DNA of 64,000 nt from Dactylorhiza incarnata (GCA_033032865.1 JAWHQI010000170.1:1423001-1487000), one strand, 5' to 3'. Shown: positions 1-12,232, numbered from the stretch's first letter. Numbers and translations: made by a program. Notes: generated by a model from the letters alone, not told the origin.

Positions 1-251
1 GCCTACACAAACCTACACAGACACCACACACTCATATACTCATAAGCCTACACAAACCTACACAAGCACATACACATAATAAATCAACACAGACACATAA
101 ATAATCTTATACACACGCCACTCACTCACACACACTCAACTACACACACAAATAAATAATCACATATACAATCACAAACAACCAAAAAAAACATACACAT
201 CAACACACACACTCACTCAACTACACATAAACATATAATCACATACACATC

Positions 252-304
<53 letters not shown>

Positions 305-1190
305 AACTACACACACACACAGACACTCAACTACACATACAAATAAATAATCACATATACAATCACATACAACCAAAAATAAAAAAAACACATACACATC
401 AACGTACACACACACACTCACTCAACTACACATAAACATATAATCACATACACATCAACACACACACACACACACACTCACTCACTCACTCACACTCAAC
501 TACACACACACACTCATACACATAAATAATCACATACACACACACCACTCAACTACACACACAAATACATACAATCACACATACACACACAAATACATAC
601 AATCACACATACACACGCACATACACACACACATGCACATACACATAAATAATCACATACACACACGCATACACATAAATAATCACATACACACACACCA
701 CTCAACTACACACACAAATACATACAATCACACATACACACACAAATGCATACAATCACACATACACACACACACACACTCATACACATAAATAATCACA
801 TACACATAAATAATCACATACACACAGCACTCAACTACACACACAAATACATACAATCACACATACACACAAAAATACATACAATCACACATACGCACAC
901 ACACACACTCATACACATAAATAATCACATACACACAGCACTCAACAACACACACAAATACATACAATCACACATACACACACAAATACATACAATCACA
1001 CATACACACACAAATACAAGCACATACATACAATTACACATACACATAAATAATCACATACACACACACCCACACTTAACTACACACACAATCATATACC
1101 CATAAGCCTACACAAATCTACACAAACACATACAAAAAAATCAACACATTCACATCCACACATTCCTCACTCACATATTCACACAATGCA
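1..1190. repeat. CA-rich microsatellite and degenerate minisatellite
   Basis: Almost every base belongs to runs of CA/ACAC broken by short TACA, ATAAATAATCACA and CTCAACTACACA blocks, which recur many times as a loose higher-order repeat. A long pure (CA)n run lies at about 255-302. Open frames on both strands here translate to His/Thr or Cys/Val repeats and are not genes. Confidence 0.95.
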
Positions 1191-1804
1191 AATCAATAAT
1201 ACCTTTGAGAGGGGAAGAAAATATACCTCTAATAATTGTTGCTGCTGCAGATCAGAGATGAAGGTGGTGTTTTTGGCTCTCTGTAAAATTGGGGATGAGG
1301 ACTGAGCAGGGATCTGAGCTCTCTGTAAAATCGAGAAGAAAAGCACATAGATCCCGAAAATTGATGCAGAACTGAGCTTTTTTTAGGCAGGGAAGAGGCG
1401 AGTATGGTGCACCTTACGTCGTAGGGGAAGATGCGGATGTCGTCGTCGTGGCAGATGCGGATGTCGTCGGAGAAGAGGACCCGTGTATGCCGCAGGAGTC
1501 GCGAGCTTGGATGTCATTGGGGAAGATGCGGCGGGATGGAGCAGGGATCCTTGCGATGGGAGGGACGTCAGATTTCTTCCTCCTACTAAACGCGACAAAC
1601 TGGAGCGAATCGCAGGGTTTGGGGACGGCAAAAGCTTTCACGCCGCTGCTTTCACCCTCGATTCGAAAAATAAGCGGAAAACCAAACGAAAATATTCGTT
1701 GGCGGTGCGTTTGGCTTAAACGCGCTGGCGTGAAACGCCAAACCAAATGAACCCTAATTTTATAAAACTCAAAATAGGCGTCAGCGTCGAACGCATTAAA
1801 TTGC
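1191..1804. other. Unassigned sequence between two repeat arrays
   Basis: I recognise no gene. Frames are open on both strands at about 1414-1893, but the products are unfamiliar and overlap antisense to each other. Around 1700-1760 the sequence contains a self-complementary GCGTTTGGCTTAAACGC-like stretch followed by GCCAAACCAAATGAACCCTA. This resembles the end of a small DNA transposon, but I could not find its partner end. Confidence 0.4.
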
Positions 1805-2925
1805 ATAGTATGTTTTAAGACGCGTGTTTTTCGCCCAAGCGCAAATTTTTCGCACAGTTGCGATTTTTTCCCCGTGCGCACATTTTTCTCCAAGACGCGC
1901 GTTTTTCGCCAAAGTGTTTGTTTTTTGACCCATTACCGCATTTTTCGCCCGATCGCGAGTTCTTCGGTCGGGAGTGCATTTTTTGGCACGGAAGCACACT
2001 TTTTGTCTGAACGCGCATTTTTTACCCGTGCGCAATTTTTTTTTCACTGGCGCTCATTTTCGCCCGAGCTGGTGTTTTTCGGCCCAGGTGTGTGTTTTGC
2101 GGGCCGGACAAAAAATGCACGGTTGGGAGAAAAAAACGCGTCTGTCCAAAAAACGAGCGCCCGGGCCAAAAAAAACGCGGTTTGACGAAAAATGTGCGCC
2201 GGACAAAAAACATGTTCCCGCACGGGAAACGCGCGCCCGGGCGAAAAACACGCGGTCGGGCGAAAAATGCGCGCCCGGGCGAAAAACACGCACACGACTG
2301 AAAATGCGCGCCCGGCTGAAAAATGCGCGACCGACTGAAAAACGCGCGCCCGGGCGAAAATCACGTGCCTGGGCGAAAAACACGCGCCCGAGTGAAAAAC
2401 ACGCGCTCGGGCGAAAAAAGAGTGCCCCGACGAAAAATGAGCGCTCGGGTGAAAAATGCGTGCTTGGGCGAAAAACCTGCGCCCGGATGGAAAAATTCGC
2501 ACCCGGCTGAAAAACGCGCGCCCGAACGGAAAAACATCCACCCGACTGAAAATAATCGCGCTGGTCAAAAAATGCGCGCCCACCCGAAAAACGGGCGCCC
2601 GAGCGAAAAAAGTGCGACCGGGCGAAAAATGCTCGGCAGGCCGAAAAACACCCGACCGACCGAAAAACACCCGACCGACCGAAAAACGCCAGCCCGGGAG
2701 AAAAATACGCGCCCGGGTGAAAAACACGCGCTCGAGCGATAAATCGCGCTCCCATGCGATAAAATGCCCGCCTAGGAGAAAAATGAATGTCCAATCGAAA
2801 AGTACGCGCCCGACCAAAAAGCACGCCCTGCAGGAAAACACACGCTTGGACGAAAAATGCACGCGTAGTTCGAAAAACTCTTGCGAAAACACACGATTAT
2901 GCGGAAAACCCATGGGCGGAGGTAA
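1805..2925. repeat. GC-rich palindrome-cored minisatellite (about 20-21 bp unit), with orientation switch
   Basis: Units of about 20-21 bp consist of a CG-rich core, often the perfect palindrome CGCCCGGGCG, and a spacer such as AAAAACACG or AAAAATGCG. From about 2105 to 2900 the A-rich spacer follows the core on the plus strand. From about 1805 to 2090 the same unit is reversed (T-rich, TTTTTCGCCC). The array is therefore two blocks facing each other. Because the unit is close to 7 codons, long frames stay open on both strands; these are by-products. A short related block lies at 3865-4010. Confidence 0.9.
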
Positions 2926-3095
2926 GAATTGACGATTTGATTTTTTAGTTCTTAGTCAAAGCCATGAGTTTTCACATGAAAGTCAATATCTGCTTAAATT
3001 TCGTTGCGCCGAACATTAGAATTTGATTTCTAATCGTAAATGTTAATTCCAAAAAGCCAATTCCGTCCAAACGAACGGACCCTTAGGGATTTTTA
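2926..3095. other. AT-rich spacer ending in a transposon-end-like sequence
   Basis: No gene is visible. The segment ends near 3061-3085 with CCAATTCCGTCC and AAACGAACGGACCCTTA. In reverse complement this reads TAAGGGTCCGTTCG, which resembles terminal inverted repeats of small plant DNA transposons. No matching opposite end was identified. Confidence 0.35.
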
Positions 3096-3441
3096 AAACG
3101 TCTATTTACAACCAAAGCTCCATCGAGGATGAGCTCTCCTTTGACTGCAAATCCCCCTCCAAACGGCCGAGCAACAACCTTCTCCTCCCAAACACCAGGC
3201 CGACCATCTCCAAAAGCCCCTCCCGAACATCTCTCCTATCCCAAGTAGTCGAGACCTCCACCTCGTCTCCTCTGGCGTGCAACTCTAATGGTGGAAGCCC
3301 TGATTATGGAGTGGACAGTGGAGACCTTGATGTTGGCGGCTCCGGAGGCGGCGGAGAGAGCATCGCGGAGATAGAGAAGGATTCAGAGCTTCTTCTAGAG
3401 CATTTTGTCCCTTTGTTATATCTGCAAAAACCCATATCTTA
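3096..3441 (+). pseudogene. Possible host gene exon fragment, unrecognised
   Basis: A frame with no ATG stays open for about 110 codons and ends with TAG at 3439-3441. Its composition is that of a plant regulatory protein: Ser/Pro-rich N-terminal half (reading SPSKRPSNNLLL), then SPDYGVDSGDL, a Gly-rich stretch (GGSGGGG) and an acidic end (EIEKDSELLLEHF). I recognise no domain. It lies directly after a transposon-like end, so a truncated exon is plausible. The opposite strand is also open over 3285-3551, which lowers confidence. It could equally be chance. Confidence 0.25.
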
Positions 3442-3644
3442 GGTCTACGATCAATAGCTAATCGATTAAGTGACTCGTTCCCTATTTTGAGCAGAAACAT
3501 TCCATGTTTCTCCTTGCTACCAGGAGCTAGTTTTTTTTTAAGGATTTGCAAAAACCCTTGCTAGATACTGACGTGCTCGAGAATTTCGACGTGAAAAAAA
3601 CCATGGATATACGTTGAAGCGTCTTCTTGCTCAAGATTAAGGAT

Positions 3645-4215
3645 ATGTTTGTGGCAATTTTTTCTATTGAGAAAGTTATGCTCGAACAACAAAAGCTATT
3701 TTTTGGGTTGTTTGAATGAATGGTTTTTTGAAAAGAGCTTATTTAAACAAACTGTTTTAGAGACTTTTTGAGAAGTTGGTCCAACATAACTTTCTAAAAA
3801 TTGTTTTATGTGTTTTTAGCTTTTCTCTTTATTAACTATATTTCACTACATACCTATCAAGTATTTTTGTCTGAACGTGCATTTTCGTTTGAGCGTGCAG
3901 TTTTGTCCGAGCGTGCATTTTCGGTCGGGCACTCATTTTCGCCTGAGCGGTCATTTTCGCCAGAGCGCTCGTTTTTTCGCCCGAGCTCACATTTTTCGAC
4001 CTGGCGGTCATTTTAATATTTTTGTTTAAAAACAACTTGTAAACAACTGTTCTGCCAAAACGTTTAAATAAAAAAGCTCTATTCGATCAGTACTTAAGAA
4101 CAGACTCTACAAACAGTCTACAACTTCTCTTATCAGCGCTTTTCAAACAACTCTATTCTCAAAGCTCTATTCGATCAACCACTTTCTCATAAGCATAAGT
4201 TGTCTCAAACAGAGC
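3645..4215. mobile_element. Degenerate fold-back (MITE-like) element
   Basis: The left edge (about 3648-3700: TATGTTTGTGGCAA, then TTGAGAAAGTTATGCTCGAA) is a diverged inverted copy of the right edge (about 4160-4210: TTCGATCAACCACTTTCTCA, then AGTTGTCTCAAACAGAGC). Between them sits a short reversed block of the same CG-rich ~20-bp unit seen at 1805-2925. No coding sequence and no clear TSD were found, so the exact ends are uncertain. Confidence 0.45.
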
Positions 4216-4493
4216 AAGTTAAACATCTGAGCTTTGAATCCTGCCTACAGAAGGATAGAATTAGCATTTCTTTATGTCTTTTCACTGTTTGACTCTCAAA
4301 TGACAAGTTGGCTAGAGTTACTTTCTAGCCGTGATGAGGAAGGAGAAGAGGACGACCAAAAATTTTTATTTTATTTTCTGTACTAATCTTTGGATAACAA
4401 AATGTATGTGAATAAGAAATTTGACTTTCTTTATAGCTGTGAATAAACAAAATCTACGAATAGACAAACATGATTTACGAATAACAACTGTCT
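4216..4493. other. AT-rich sequence, nothing recognised
   Basis: No coding frame, repeat or terminal signature is visible between the fold-back element and the gypsy pol remnant. Confidence 0.5.
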
Positions 4494-5171
4494 TTATATA
4501 TAGAGAGATCTCGCTAAGTCAGCATGTTCCTCCCATGACTTAGCAATCTTCCAAGCACCTGGGCTCCTTCCATCCATTGTCGTGGTTGTCAGCGTGTGCG
4601 GTGTGAGGGGTTGCCTCCCGGTAGCAAGCTCGAATGGACAACGACCTGTAGCCTCACTCCGCTGCAAGTTGTAGGAAAACTGCGCCACGCCCATAAGTTT
4701 CGCCCAATCCTTTTTTATTTGCACTCACAAAGTGCCGCAAGTAGCACTCCAATAGTGCATTTACCCTCTCGATCTGCCCCATCCATCTGACGGTGGAAGC
4801 TGGTGGAGAAGTTCAATTTTGATCCAAGCAACTTGAAATGCTCCATCCTTAGCTTCCATGTGAAACGAGATCTCGATCACTCACGATGTTCTTTGGCAGT
4901 CCCCAATACTTCACCGCATGTTTGAAGAATAGTCCGGTCGTCTCCTCCGCGGTTGTATCCTTCACACTTGATATGAAGGTTCTGTACTTAGAAAAATGAT
5001 CTATCACCACCAAGATAGATCCACAACCTTCAAACTTGGGTAATGCGTTGATGTAGTTAAGCGTCACCGTCTCCCAAGGATACTCTGACACGGGTAATGA
5101 CTCCAAGAGTCCCGTCGGTTGCTTGTTCTCCACATTATCTTATTGACAAACATGACATGCCTTTACGTACA
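4494..5171 (-). pseudogene. Ty3/gypsy integrase remnant (outermost element, part 1)
   Basis: Minus-strand frames read as a plant chromovirus-type integrase core. The part at 5133-4849 contains YPWETVTLNYINALPKFEG, LVVIDHFSKY (first catalytic Asp region) and LPKNIVSDRD (second Asp). The part at 4724-4494 contains MGVAQFSYNLQ and CPFELATGRQP. Between them, near 4780, a frame slip separates the blocks around the glutamate region (FHRQMDG...ERVN). A stop interrupts the link to the upstream zinc finger near 5145. The upstream part of the same gene lies 43 kb away at 48422-48764, on the other side of the hAT insertion. The gene is dead; its left end is truncated near 4494. Confidence 0.85.
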
Positions 5172-5335
5172 ACTCAAATCAGGGGCGGATCCAGGAATTT
5201 CGACTAGGTGGTCGGGGGCCCATATTTTAGGCGTAGTCAAACGATAAGTAAAAAAGATAAGCCAAAAAATACAAATAACCACATACATGTTACTACAATA
5301 AGCAAAAAAGATTCAAATAATCACATACATGCTAC

Positions 5336-5789
5336 TTTAATTGTGCGCGGCGATTTTTTACTTCATAGAATTAATCTATGATACAATCCTTGTCAATTTT
5401 CTCCGTTATTTCTCGCTCAATGTATAAAGTCATGCGATTTGCAAGAAATTAGTCCTCCATTTTGTTGTGAAGTCTCGTTTTAACAAATTTCATAGCAAAA
5501 AATGATATTTCTGTGGTTGTTGTTGAGAGCGGAAGAGTCAAAATAAGTCGAATCAATCTGTCAATAAGATAATGGGTCTTTGATTTTTTTTGTTTCCACC
5601 AATTTCTCATAAAACTTGGAAATTGTAGGCAAAATTTTAAAAATCTTTATGACAGGGAACATCAAGTTGATAATGTTGTAACTGAGTATTCAACACATAA
5701 ATTTCATGTTCACTGAAATCTTAAGGGTAGAAATTTCTTGCAAGAGCACATATATCATCAATATTGAAAGTTTTATATTCATCACTTGG
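5336..5789 (-). pseudogene. hAT transposase, C-terminal part with dimerisation domain
   Basis: Minus-strand reading continues the gene interrupted at 45737. Next to the insertion it reads LDPSDEYKTFNIDDICALA, then the typical hAT dimerisation block with LIDRLIRLILTLPLSTTTTE, FFAMKFVKTRLHNKMED and YIEREITEKIDKDCIID. At least two in-frame stops are present (after KDPLSY, and within the last 15 codons). The frame matches across the MITE TSD, so this segment and 45737-47683 were once one gene. It is inactive now. Confidence 0.85.
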
Positions 5790-6233
5790 ATCTAATGTAG
5801 GCCTACAAGTGGTTCGGTTTGGGTCATTTTGTACCCAAACTAAAACCGAACCAACATGCTTCGGTTTTCGAAAGGTCCAAACCGAACCGAACCAAACCCG
5901 GTCGGTTCAGTTTGTTGTTGGTTCGGTTTTTTATCTGTTTTTGGCTGTTCGGTGTCGGTTTTTGTGCTTCTCTAATTACACATTTACACTCATGTATATT
6001 AAGTGAAGCAAATTTTACAATCGTTCATCATATAGTTAACAAAATATTTAAATTTGTATCAATATAATATACAAATGATAAATAAGCATGCAACAATATT
6101 TAAAAATATTATAATCATCCCGTCAACATAAACATTATAACCAGAGAAATTATAAACATGCAACAATACCATGGTTGTCCTTTACTGTTTCACGAAAATG
6201 AGACTTGCGTGAAATAATAGTTATATATATATG

Positions 6234-7406
6234 TGATGGGTTTCCCCTATTTATGGAGAAAACCCGTAACCACCGCGCACCGGATCCCATTCACGCACAC
6301 AAATCCCATTACTGCACGCCGGATCCCGAAATCACCACACGCCGAATCCCACCTTCGCGCACCGGATCCCACTCCCGCGCGTAGGATCCGAACCACCACG
6401 CGCCGATCCAAAACCGCCCCGCGCGGGATCCCAACCGCCGGCCGGCCGCCGCCGGCCGGCCACCACCCGCCGCCCGCCGGCCGGCCACCACCGGCCGGCC
6501 GCCACCAACCGTCGGCCGGCCACCACCGGCCGGCCGCCGCCTCCCACCGGCCGGCCACCACCGGTCGGCCGCCGCCGACCGCCGCCGGCCGCCGCCGCCG
6601 GCCGACCGCCGCCGCAGCCGCCGACCACCCATGGCCGGCCGCCGCCGTCGCCACCCCTCGCCCTCCACCGTCGGATCTCTCCAAGGCCCCCGCGGCCCTC
6701 CGATCGTCTCGCGCGATCGCGACCCTTCGATCGTCGCCAACGATCTCGGCCCTCCATTTGGTGGTTATCCGCGATAACCACCGTAACCACCGTAACTTCC
6801 ACTTCCCAAGCCTATAAATAGACCCTCAAGGGTCTTCATTTAGATCCGATCTCTCATTCTCTCCCAGACTCTCTCTCTCTCTTCATTTCCTTCTTCCCTC
6901 AGAGTTTCTCTCTCTACACTCCGCCATCCCTTTTTACTAACTGACAGGTTCTTCCTGCGAACGCCTCTTACCGAGGAAGCAGTGCTACGCCGTTCAAGAC
7001 GAGCACCCCGAACCAGAGCAGCAAAGTCAAGGCGCTCCGTGAAGTGCTCACCCAGCAAGCGCGCAGCCACACCAGACGCACAGCAAGGCAATCAACTCCT
7101 AAGTGGTGGCCTGTCACCCACGGAGTTCTTTCTCTCTCTCTCTCTCACAATTGTAACGAGGCGTGGCCTGTCGCCCTCGCATTCTCCAAGAAAGCCCTGT
7201 AACAGCACAACATAGTGGATTTCGGCCAGCACCGTCCCGGCCACGTGGTTTTTCACCCTTTGGAGGGTTTTCCACGCTAAAGATCTGTGTGTACCATTTT
7301 CAGCATTTTCTCTCTGCAACATTCTGACTGTGTGCGCACTCGACCGCCCGGGCTAAGACGGACCAAATTGAAACCGGTCTACCGAGGGCGTTGAGAAGCC
7401 GCAACA
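6234..7406 (+). repeat. 5' LTR of the Tat element
   Basis: 1173 bp, pairing with 44194-45349. The U3 part holds a CCGGCC-rich minisatellite at about 6430-6630 that differs in length and order from the 3' LTR copy. A TATA box lies at 6813-6820, followed by a TC microsatellite (about 6868-6887). The region after the TATA box is nearly identical between the two LTRs. Most visible divergence is indels in GC-rich repeats. Confidence 0.95.
6813..6820 (+). promoter_or_regulatory. TATA box of the Tat LTR promoter
   Basis: TATAAATA in the context GCCTATAAATAGACC, about 420 bp after the LTR start; the same sequence occurs at 44744-44751 in the 3' LTR. This is the expected position for the Pol II promoter that would drive the genomic transcript. 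Confidence 0.7.
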
Positions 7407-7430
7407 GTTTGGCGCCGTCTGTGGGAACGT
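7407..7430 (+). other. Primer-binding site of the Tat element
   Basis: Immediately after the LTR the sequence reads GTTTGGCGCCGTCTGTGGGA. The first bases, TGGCGCCGT, are complementary to the 3' end of plant tRNA-Asp (ending ACGGCGCCA); the match then fades. This short-match form is typical of Tat/Athila elements, from memory. Confidence 0.7.
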
Positions 7431-7500
7431 GTTCCCCAAGCACTGCAAAAGTTCTCTGAAGACAGTATTCGCCTCGCGGCAATACTCGTGACGGACAACA

Positions 7501-8957
7501 ATGGCGAGAAGAAGTGCTCGCACCACTAATGGCTCCATTCCTGAAGGACGCGTTGAGCCCGCTCCATCCCATTCACTCATCAACGCACCTACCGTCGAAG
7601 AGGTCCCTTTGGCACCTGTCATCCCACTAGAAGGACGCATGCGTCAAATAGAGGAACAGCAACCCGAAATGCTGGCTCTTCTCAGAAACCTTGAAGCACC
7701 TGCTCCACCTGCCGCTCCGGTCATCCCACCTCCCTTGGTCCCTAATCACGTCCCCCTTGGGGAAGCCGCTCGCGAAGAAGAAATGTACGAAGAAGACTAC
7801 TCAGATGCAGCCAGCTCTGCGCATCCAGCCCGTCCTGGCAGAGGAGCTAGGGAAGAACCCCTGTACCGTCAGCAAGGAGCAGGGATCAACCAAGCCATAA
7901 GAGGGCCCACCCGCGAGGAGATCCGAGATGTAATCGCTGAAGAGCATGGACAAGTCGGACGCCGGGGCATCTTCGCCCGCCGCCCTCTACATCACGGCTC
8001 CCCCTTGGCGCAGCAACTCCTGGCCCATCCGGTTCCGCGCGGCTTCAAGCTTCCTAGCATCGAGTCGTTTGACGGAACGGAGGATCCGCTGGAGCACATC
8101 AATCATTTCACCGCCATCATGAGGATCTACAATGCTGCCGATCAACTCCTTTGTCAAGTGTTCCCAGCGACACTCAAGGGGCAAGCCCGCACCTGGTTTC
8201 ACTCCCTGCGAGAAGGATCCATCAACAACTTCACCGAGCTAGCCCGACGGTTCACAGATCAGTTCGTCGCCAACCGAAGAATCGTCCAAGATCCCTCTCA
8301 TCTCTCGGGGATCCGCTAGAACGAGGGAGAAACCCTTAAAGAATTCTTCCGTCGCTTCACCACTGAGGCGCCGCAAATACCAGGGGTTGACCCCGAGCTT
8401 TTGCGCGGTGTTTTCCTGGGAGGGCTCCGCCCGGGAGGCTTCTATTCCGCTCTAATGAGGGAGACAGTTCCAAATTACCCAGACCTCGTGCATCGAGTGG
8501 AGGCACAGATAGCAGCGGATGAAGCCATCGAGGCGCATCGCCAGCATTTCGAAGGAAGTCTGAAGAGGAAGAAAGGCTCGGAGCAAGCTCCCAGAAGGCA
8601 GGAAGAGCGGCGTACAGAAGAGCGCTGGAACCCTAATCGCGGTCGGGATCTCCGAAGGGACCAGGGTCCCCGACCACCGCTGAATTACACTCCCCTCAAC
8701 ACGTCGCGAACCAACGTGCTTTACGCCATTCAAGAAAATTCGGCATTCCGTAGGCCGAGGCCACTAAACCAGAATGAAAGAACCGACCACTCAAAGTATT
8801 GTGAGTTCCATAGAGGAGCTGGACACACGACCGAAGAATGCGCGAGGTTAAAGGAGGAAATTGAATGCCTCGTCAGGAAAGGACTCCTTGGAAGGTTCCT
8901 ACAAGGCCAGCTACCGAATCAACCACAGCAACCCAGGCAGCCCAGAGATCAGCCTCC
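7501..8957 (+). pseudogene. Tat gag, with premature stop, interrupted by a copia-type insertion
   Basis: The chosen start is the first ATG after the primer-binding site (7501). Residues 1-170 are Pro/Glu-rich linker. The retrotransposon gag (capsid) domain follows at about 185-300 (FKLPSIESFDGTEDPLEH, FPATLKGQARTWFHSL). A TAG at 8317-8319 stops the frame in the middle of the capsid domain, after which the same frame continues without a break (EFFRRFTTEA, VFLGGLRPGG). Near 8799-8865 lies the family's atypical zinc-knuckle-like motif (YCEFHRGAGHTTEECARLKE). The frame runs directly into pol at 24256 once the 15.3-kb insert and its duplicated CCTCC are discounted, so gag and pol were one polyprotein. 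Confidence 0.9.
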
Positions 8958-9389
8958 TGTTGGAACACGGTCTTTCGCATCTCCTAGGTTTGAGAATAAC
9001 AAATCCTATGTGTGTATTTAATCTTGTGTGATCTAAGTGTGCAGGATAACAGGTCAAAATGACTCAAGGTTTACATATGGTTGTTGCCCCCGAAATTGAG
9101 CCATCAATTCCAATCTGATCACTAGCGCAGGCGGTAGTGGATAGCGCCGGCGCTAGCTCGATGCACAGAGGGCTTGCTGGAATTGTTGCCTCGGATTGAA
9201 GATCTTGCCGCGCAAAGAGTTTCTTAATCAGGGATAGCGCCGGCGGTAGTGGATAGCGTCGGCGGTAGCATGACTCACTTAAGGCATAGAGCAAGAGGTT
9301 GCCGCGGATGGGAGATTCTGCCGCGCAAGACGTTGCCTAATCCGGGCTAGCGTCGGCGGTAGCGCTAGCGCCGGCGGTAGCGTGAAAGC

Positions 9390-9397
9390 TATAAATT
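9390..9397 (+). promoter_or_regulatory. TATA box of the copia-type LTR
   Basis: TATAAATT in GAAAGCTATAAATTGGACC, also at 23533-23540 in the 3' LTR. The solo LTR starts only 10 bp downstream (9408), so the predicted start site and R region of the 5' LTR are now 7.1 kb away. Confidence 0.65.
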
Positions 9398-12232
9398 GGA
9401 CCCCTTGTGTAACATCCCCAAAACAACTAGACCCCTAAGATGCATTTTGTCATGACAAGGTCATGACATTGCTCCAAGAAGACAAATGGGCCAAGGAGGC
9501 CCCATGATTTCCATAAATTAAGAAGAAATGCACATTGGGGTGCAATTAGCAAATTTTGATGGCTCGGCTTAGGGATGACCAACATACCTCCAACAAGTCA
9601 ACATAACCTCATCATGACCCCTATGACCATCCAAGGAGGTGAGTAGGCCACTAGGGACCCTTGGGGTCAACCAAATTGGTCAAATTGACCAAAAGTCAAC
9701 TTTGAGCTATCCTAGGTCAAACCTCCATGATTAAGGGCAATTGAACTCCAAATGATCAAATTGGACCCACCCTCATATGGAAACCTCCCTAGGGGACCTA
9801 ATGGACCCAAAAGCCCCATCTTAGGGCCATCAATTTGGGGAAATTAGGCCAATTCCTAAAAAGCCCCAAATTGACCTAAAGGTGCTAAAACCTAAATTAA
9901 TCTCCAATTGACTTAGTATGACCAAATTGATCACCCCAAAACCCTAAGGGGAGTATATGAGACCTAAGTGGACCATAGGGTGCATTCAACCATGGAGAAT
10001 TAGGGCAAAAGCAACAAAATACCCAAATTGCCCCTATAGGCAAATAAGTGCAATCAAGCCCCATATAACCCCACCATGACTCAATTCCTCTTGGGATGGG
10101 TCCATAGGGTCCAAGACAGTAATGTGGGTCAATCATATTAAGTGGTGTGAGCTTGAATCAAACCCAAACCCAAAATCCCCAATTTGGGCTAGTTTGATCA
10201 AGTGAGCTCTCACCCAAACCCAAGCTTATTGAACTGAACCCAACCTTAGAATCTTTGGGCTCAACCCCACCTAATTCAGCCCACCAGGGGGGCTGAACTG
10301 CCTTGAACCCCAATGGAGCCCAAAGGGAGGTCCAACAAGGTGGTGGCCGGCCACCATCAATGAAATTGAGTTCAAGAAGAATTCATGGAGAGGTGGCCAC
10401 TTGGCCACCACTCCCTAATCCATGGCCTGCCCCTGCCTTCCCAAGAAATTCCAGCAGAGCAAGGGTGTGAGCTGGCAGCTATAGAGAGGAGGAGGAGGAG
10501 GTATCAAGGGAGCTTGCCGGCACCATAATGGCAAACTCCCCTTTCCAATGCAATACAGCCAAATCTTCCCTCATCTGGCATCCATTCGAGCTCAGGAGTA
10601 AAATCCTGATGACCTGGAGGCCTGCGGCTGGCTGGCTGAGGCGGTGGCAGCATAGAGGAAATCGCCCAAAATGGCTGCTAACAATATAGCCACCTTCAGC
10701 CCAAATGGACGACGCCATCACCTTCAGAAGCTCATGAGGAGTCGAGCTGGAGCCTTACAGAGGAGGATTTGGTGCAGAAATGAGATCGGGAGGTGGAACT
10801 CGCGTGAGGCGGTCGGCCATGGCAAGCTCGGTTTTCCCTCAACCTCAAGCCGATCAAAGGCAAGTTCCTTCCCCTCTCCACTTGTGCTAGTCTCCCCATT
10901 TCTTCCGTTTTCAAAATCGCATAGAGAATGGAGTTTCTCCATTCGAGTTTTTCCTTGTTCCGACCGAGAAATCGCGAGATGCCGGAGAGCTCCTCCGGCC
11001 ACCTCCGGCCAAACGGCCACCGCCAAAAGGAAGCCCTATGTCGGGTGAAGGAGTGGGCTTGGGCGTTTGGCCGGAGACGACCTAGGCTCGCCGGAAAATG
11101 CCCCGCAAAACGGCCCAGGCGCGTGAGATCTGGGCTGTTGGCTCATCGGGGACGATGAACCCTGGCCGTCCGATCTGGCTGAATTTTTATTCGCAGCCCA
11201 TGAAATGAATGAAATCATAATGTTTGTTTATTTGTCACACCTTTAGCCGATTTTGTAAGCAGAAATTGAAGGCCTTAGAGGCCGAAAATGGAAAAATCGC
11301 CAGAGACAACTTTTGTAGGCTTGGATGTCTACTCTCATTTGGAAGTGGAATCAAGTAATTTGCTTAACTGTAGGACTCACAGCACTCATTTTAGTGAGGC
11401 TGGTCAAAACCAAATCCTGAATTTTAAAAGTGCATATCTTGTTACTGGTAGTACTTATGAAGCTGAAACTTGGTACATGCATGCATGTGACCCAAATTTA
11501 GCTTAGGTAAAAATATCAGAATTTTAGGAGGTACTTTTTCTAAAGTTTTGTTCAAAACTTAGGAAATAAAATAAATGATATCTTTGGGGTTATATAACTC
11601 TAATTGACCCCAAATTTGGGGGATAATCTTATCTAGGTACTAGCAACTCATGGTTAAAATTTGAGGTCAAATGGATCTCTGCTTGTAGAGGAATTTCAAT
11701 TTGTTTGTCTCTACTCTTATGTGATTTGGTGTGCCAATAGACAAAGTCTATGGTTGTATTTTCAGAAGAGAAGGCTTGGTGTTAGCCTCTGAAACTTAGG
11801 CAGCACCCTCATACTATCAAAACATGCCACTCCAATGAGTGGTGGGGACCCTAAAGACCAAAAACCCCTTACTTTGATTTAACATGACTTAGGTCACATA
11901 ATGTTGTCCATGGAAAATTTCATGGGGAAAAACTTATGGAAACATATGAAACTCTGGGGATCACCTTGTAACATCATTTAGGACCTCTGGAAATCTTGTG
12001 TGAATTGTTAGATATTGTTTACTTGAAAATCATGATAAATTGCCTTATGTTGCCTTTTTAATTAAATGAGATTTTTGTGATGAAAAGTATTTGGGGATTG
12101 TGCAAACCATGGAAAATCATGTGTAATCTAGTTTTTAACTTCTGAGATTTTTGGTAGAATTATTGGATGAATATTACTTAGTAAAATTCCTTAAATATGG
12201 TTTGTCACACTCCTCAATTTATAGGATTTTCA

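Noticed and set aside
239..1105. Open frames in the CA repeat
   Set aside because: Pure dinucleotide and minisatellite translation (His/Thr, Cys/Val).
1974..2932. Overlapping frames up to 289 codons on both strands
   Set aside because: Produced by a repeat unit close to 21 bp; all frames give the same 7-residue periodic peptide and no domain.
6233..6817. Proline-rich frames in the Tat LTR
   Set aside because: They lie in the CCGGCC minisatellite of U3, recur on both strands and in both LTRs, and have no start or coding context.
10671..11158. Possible gene in the solo LTR
   Set aside because: Several overlapping short frames in GC-rich U3-like sequence, no recognisable product, and the segment lies wholly inside an LTR.
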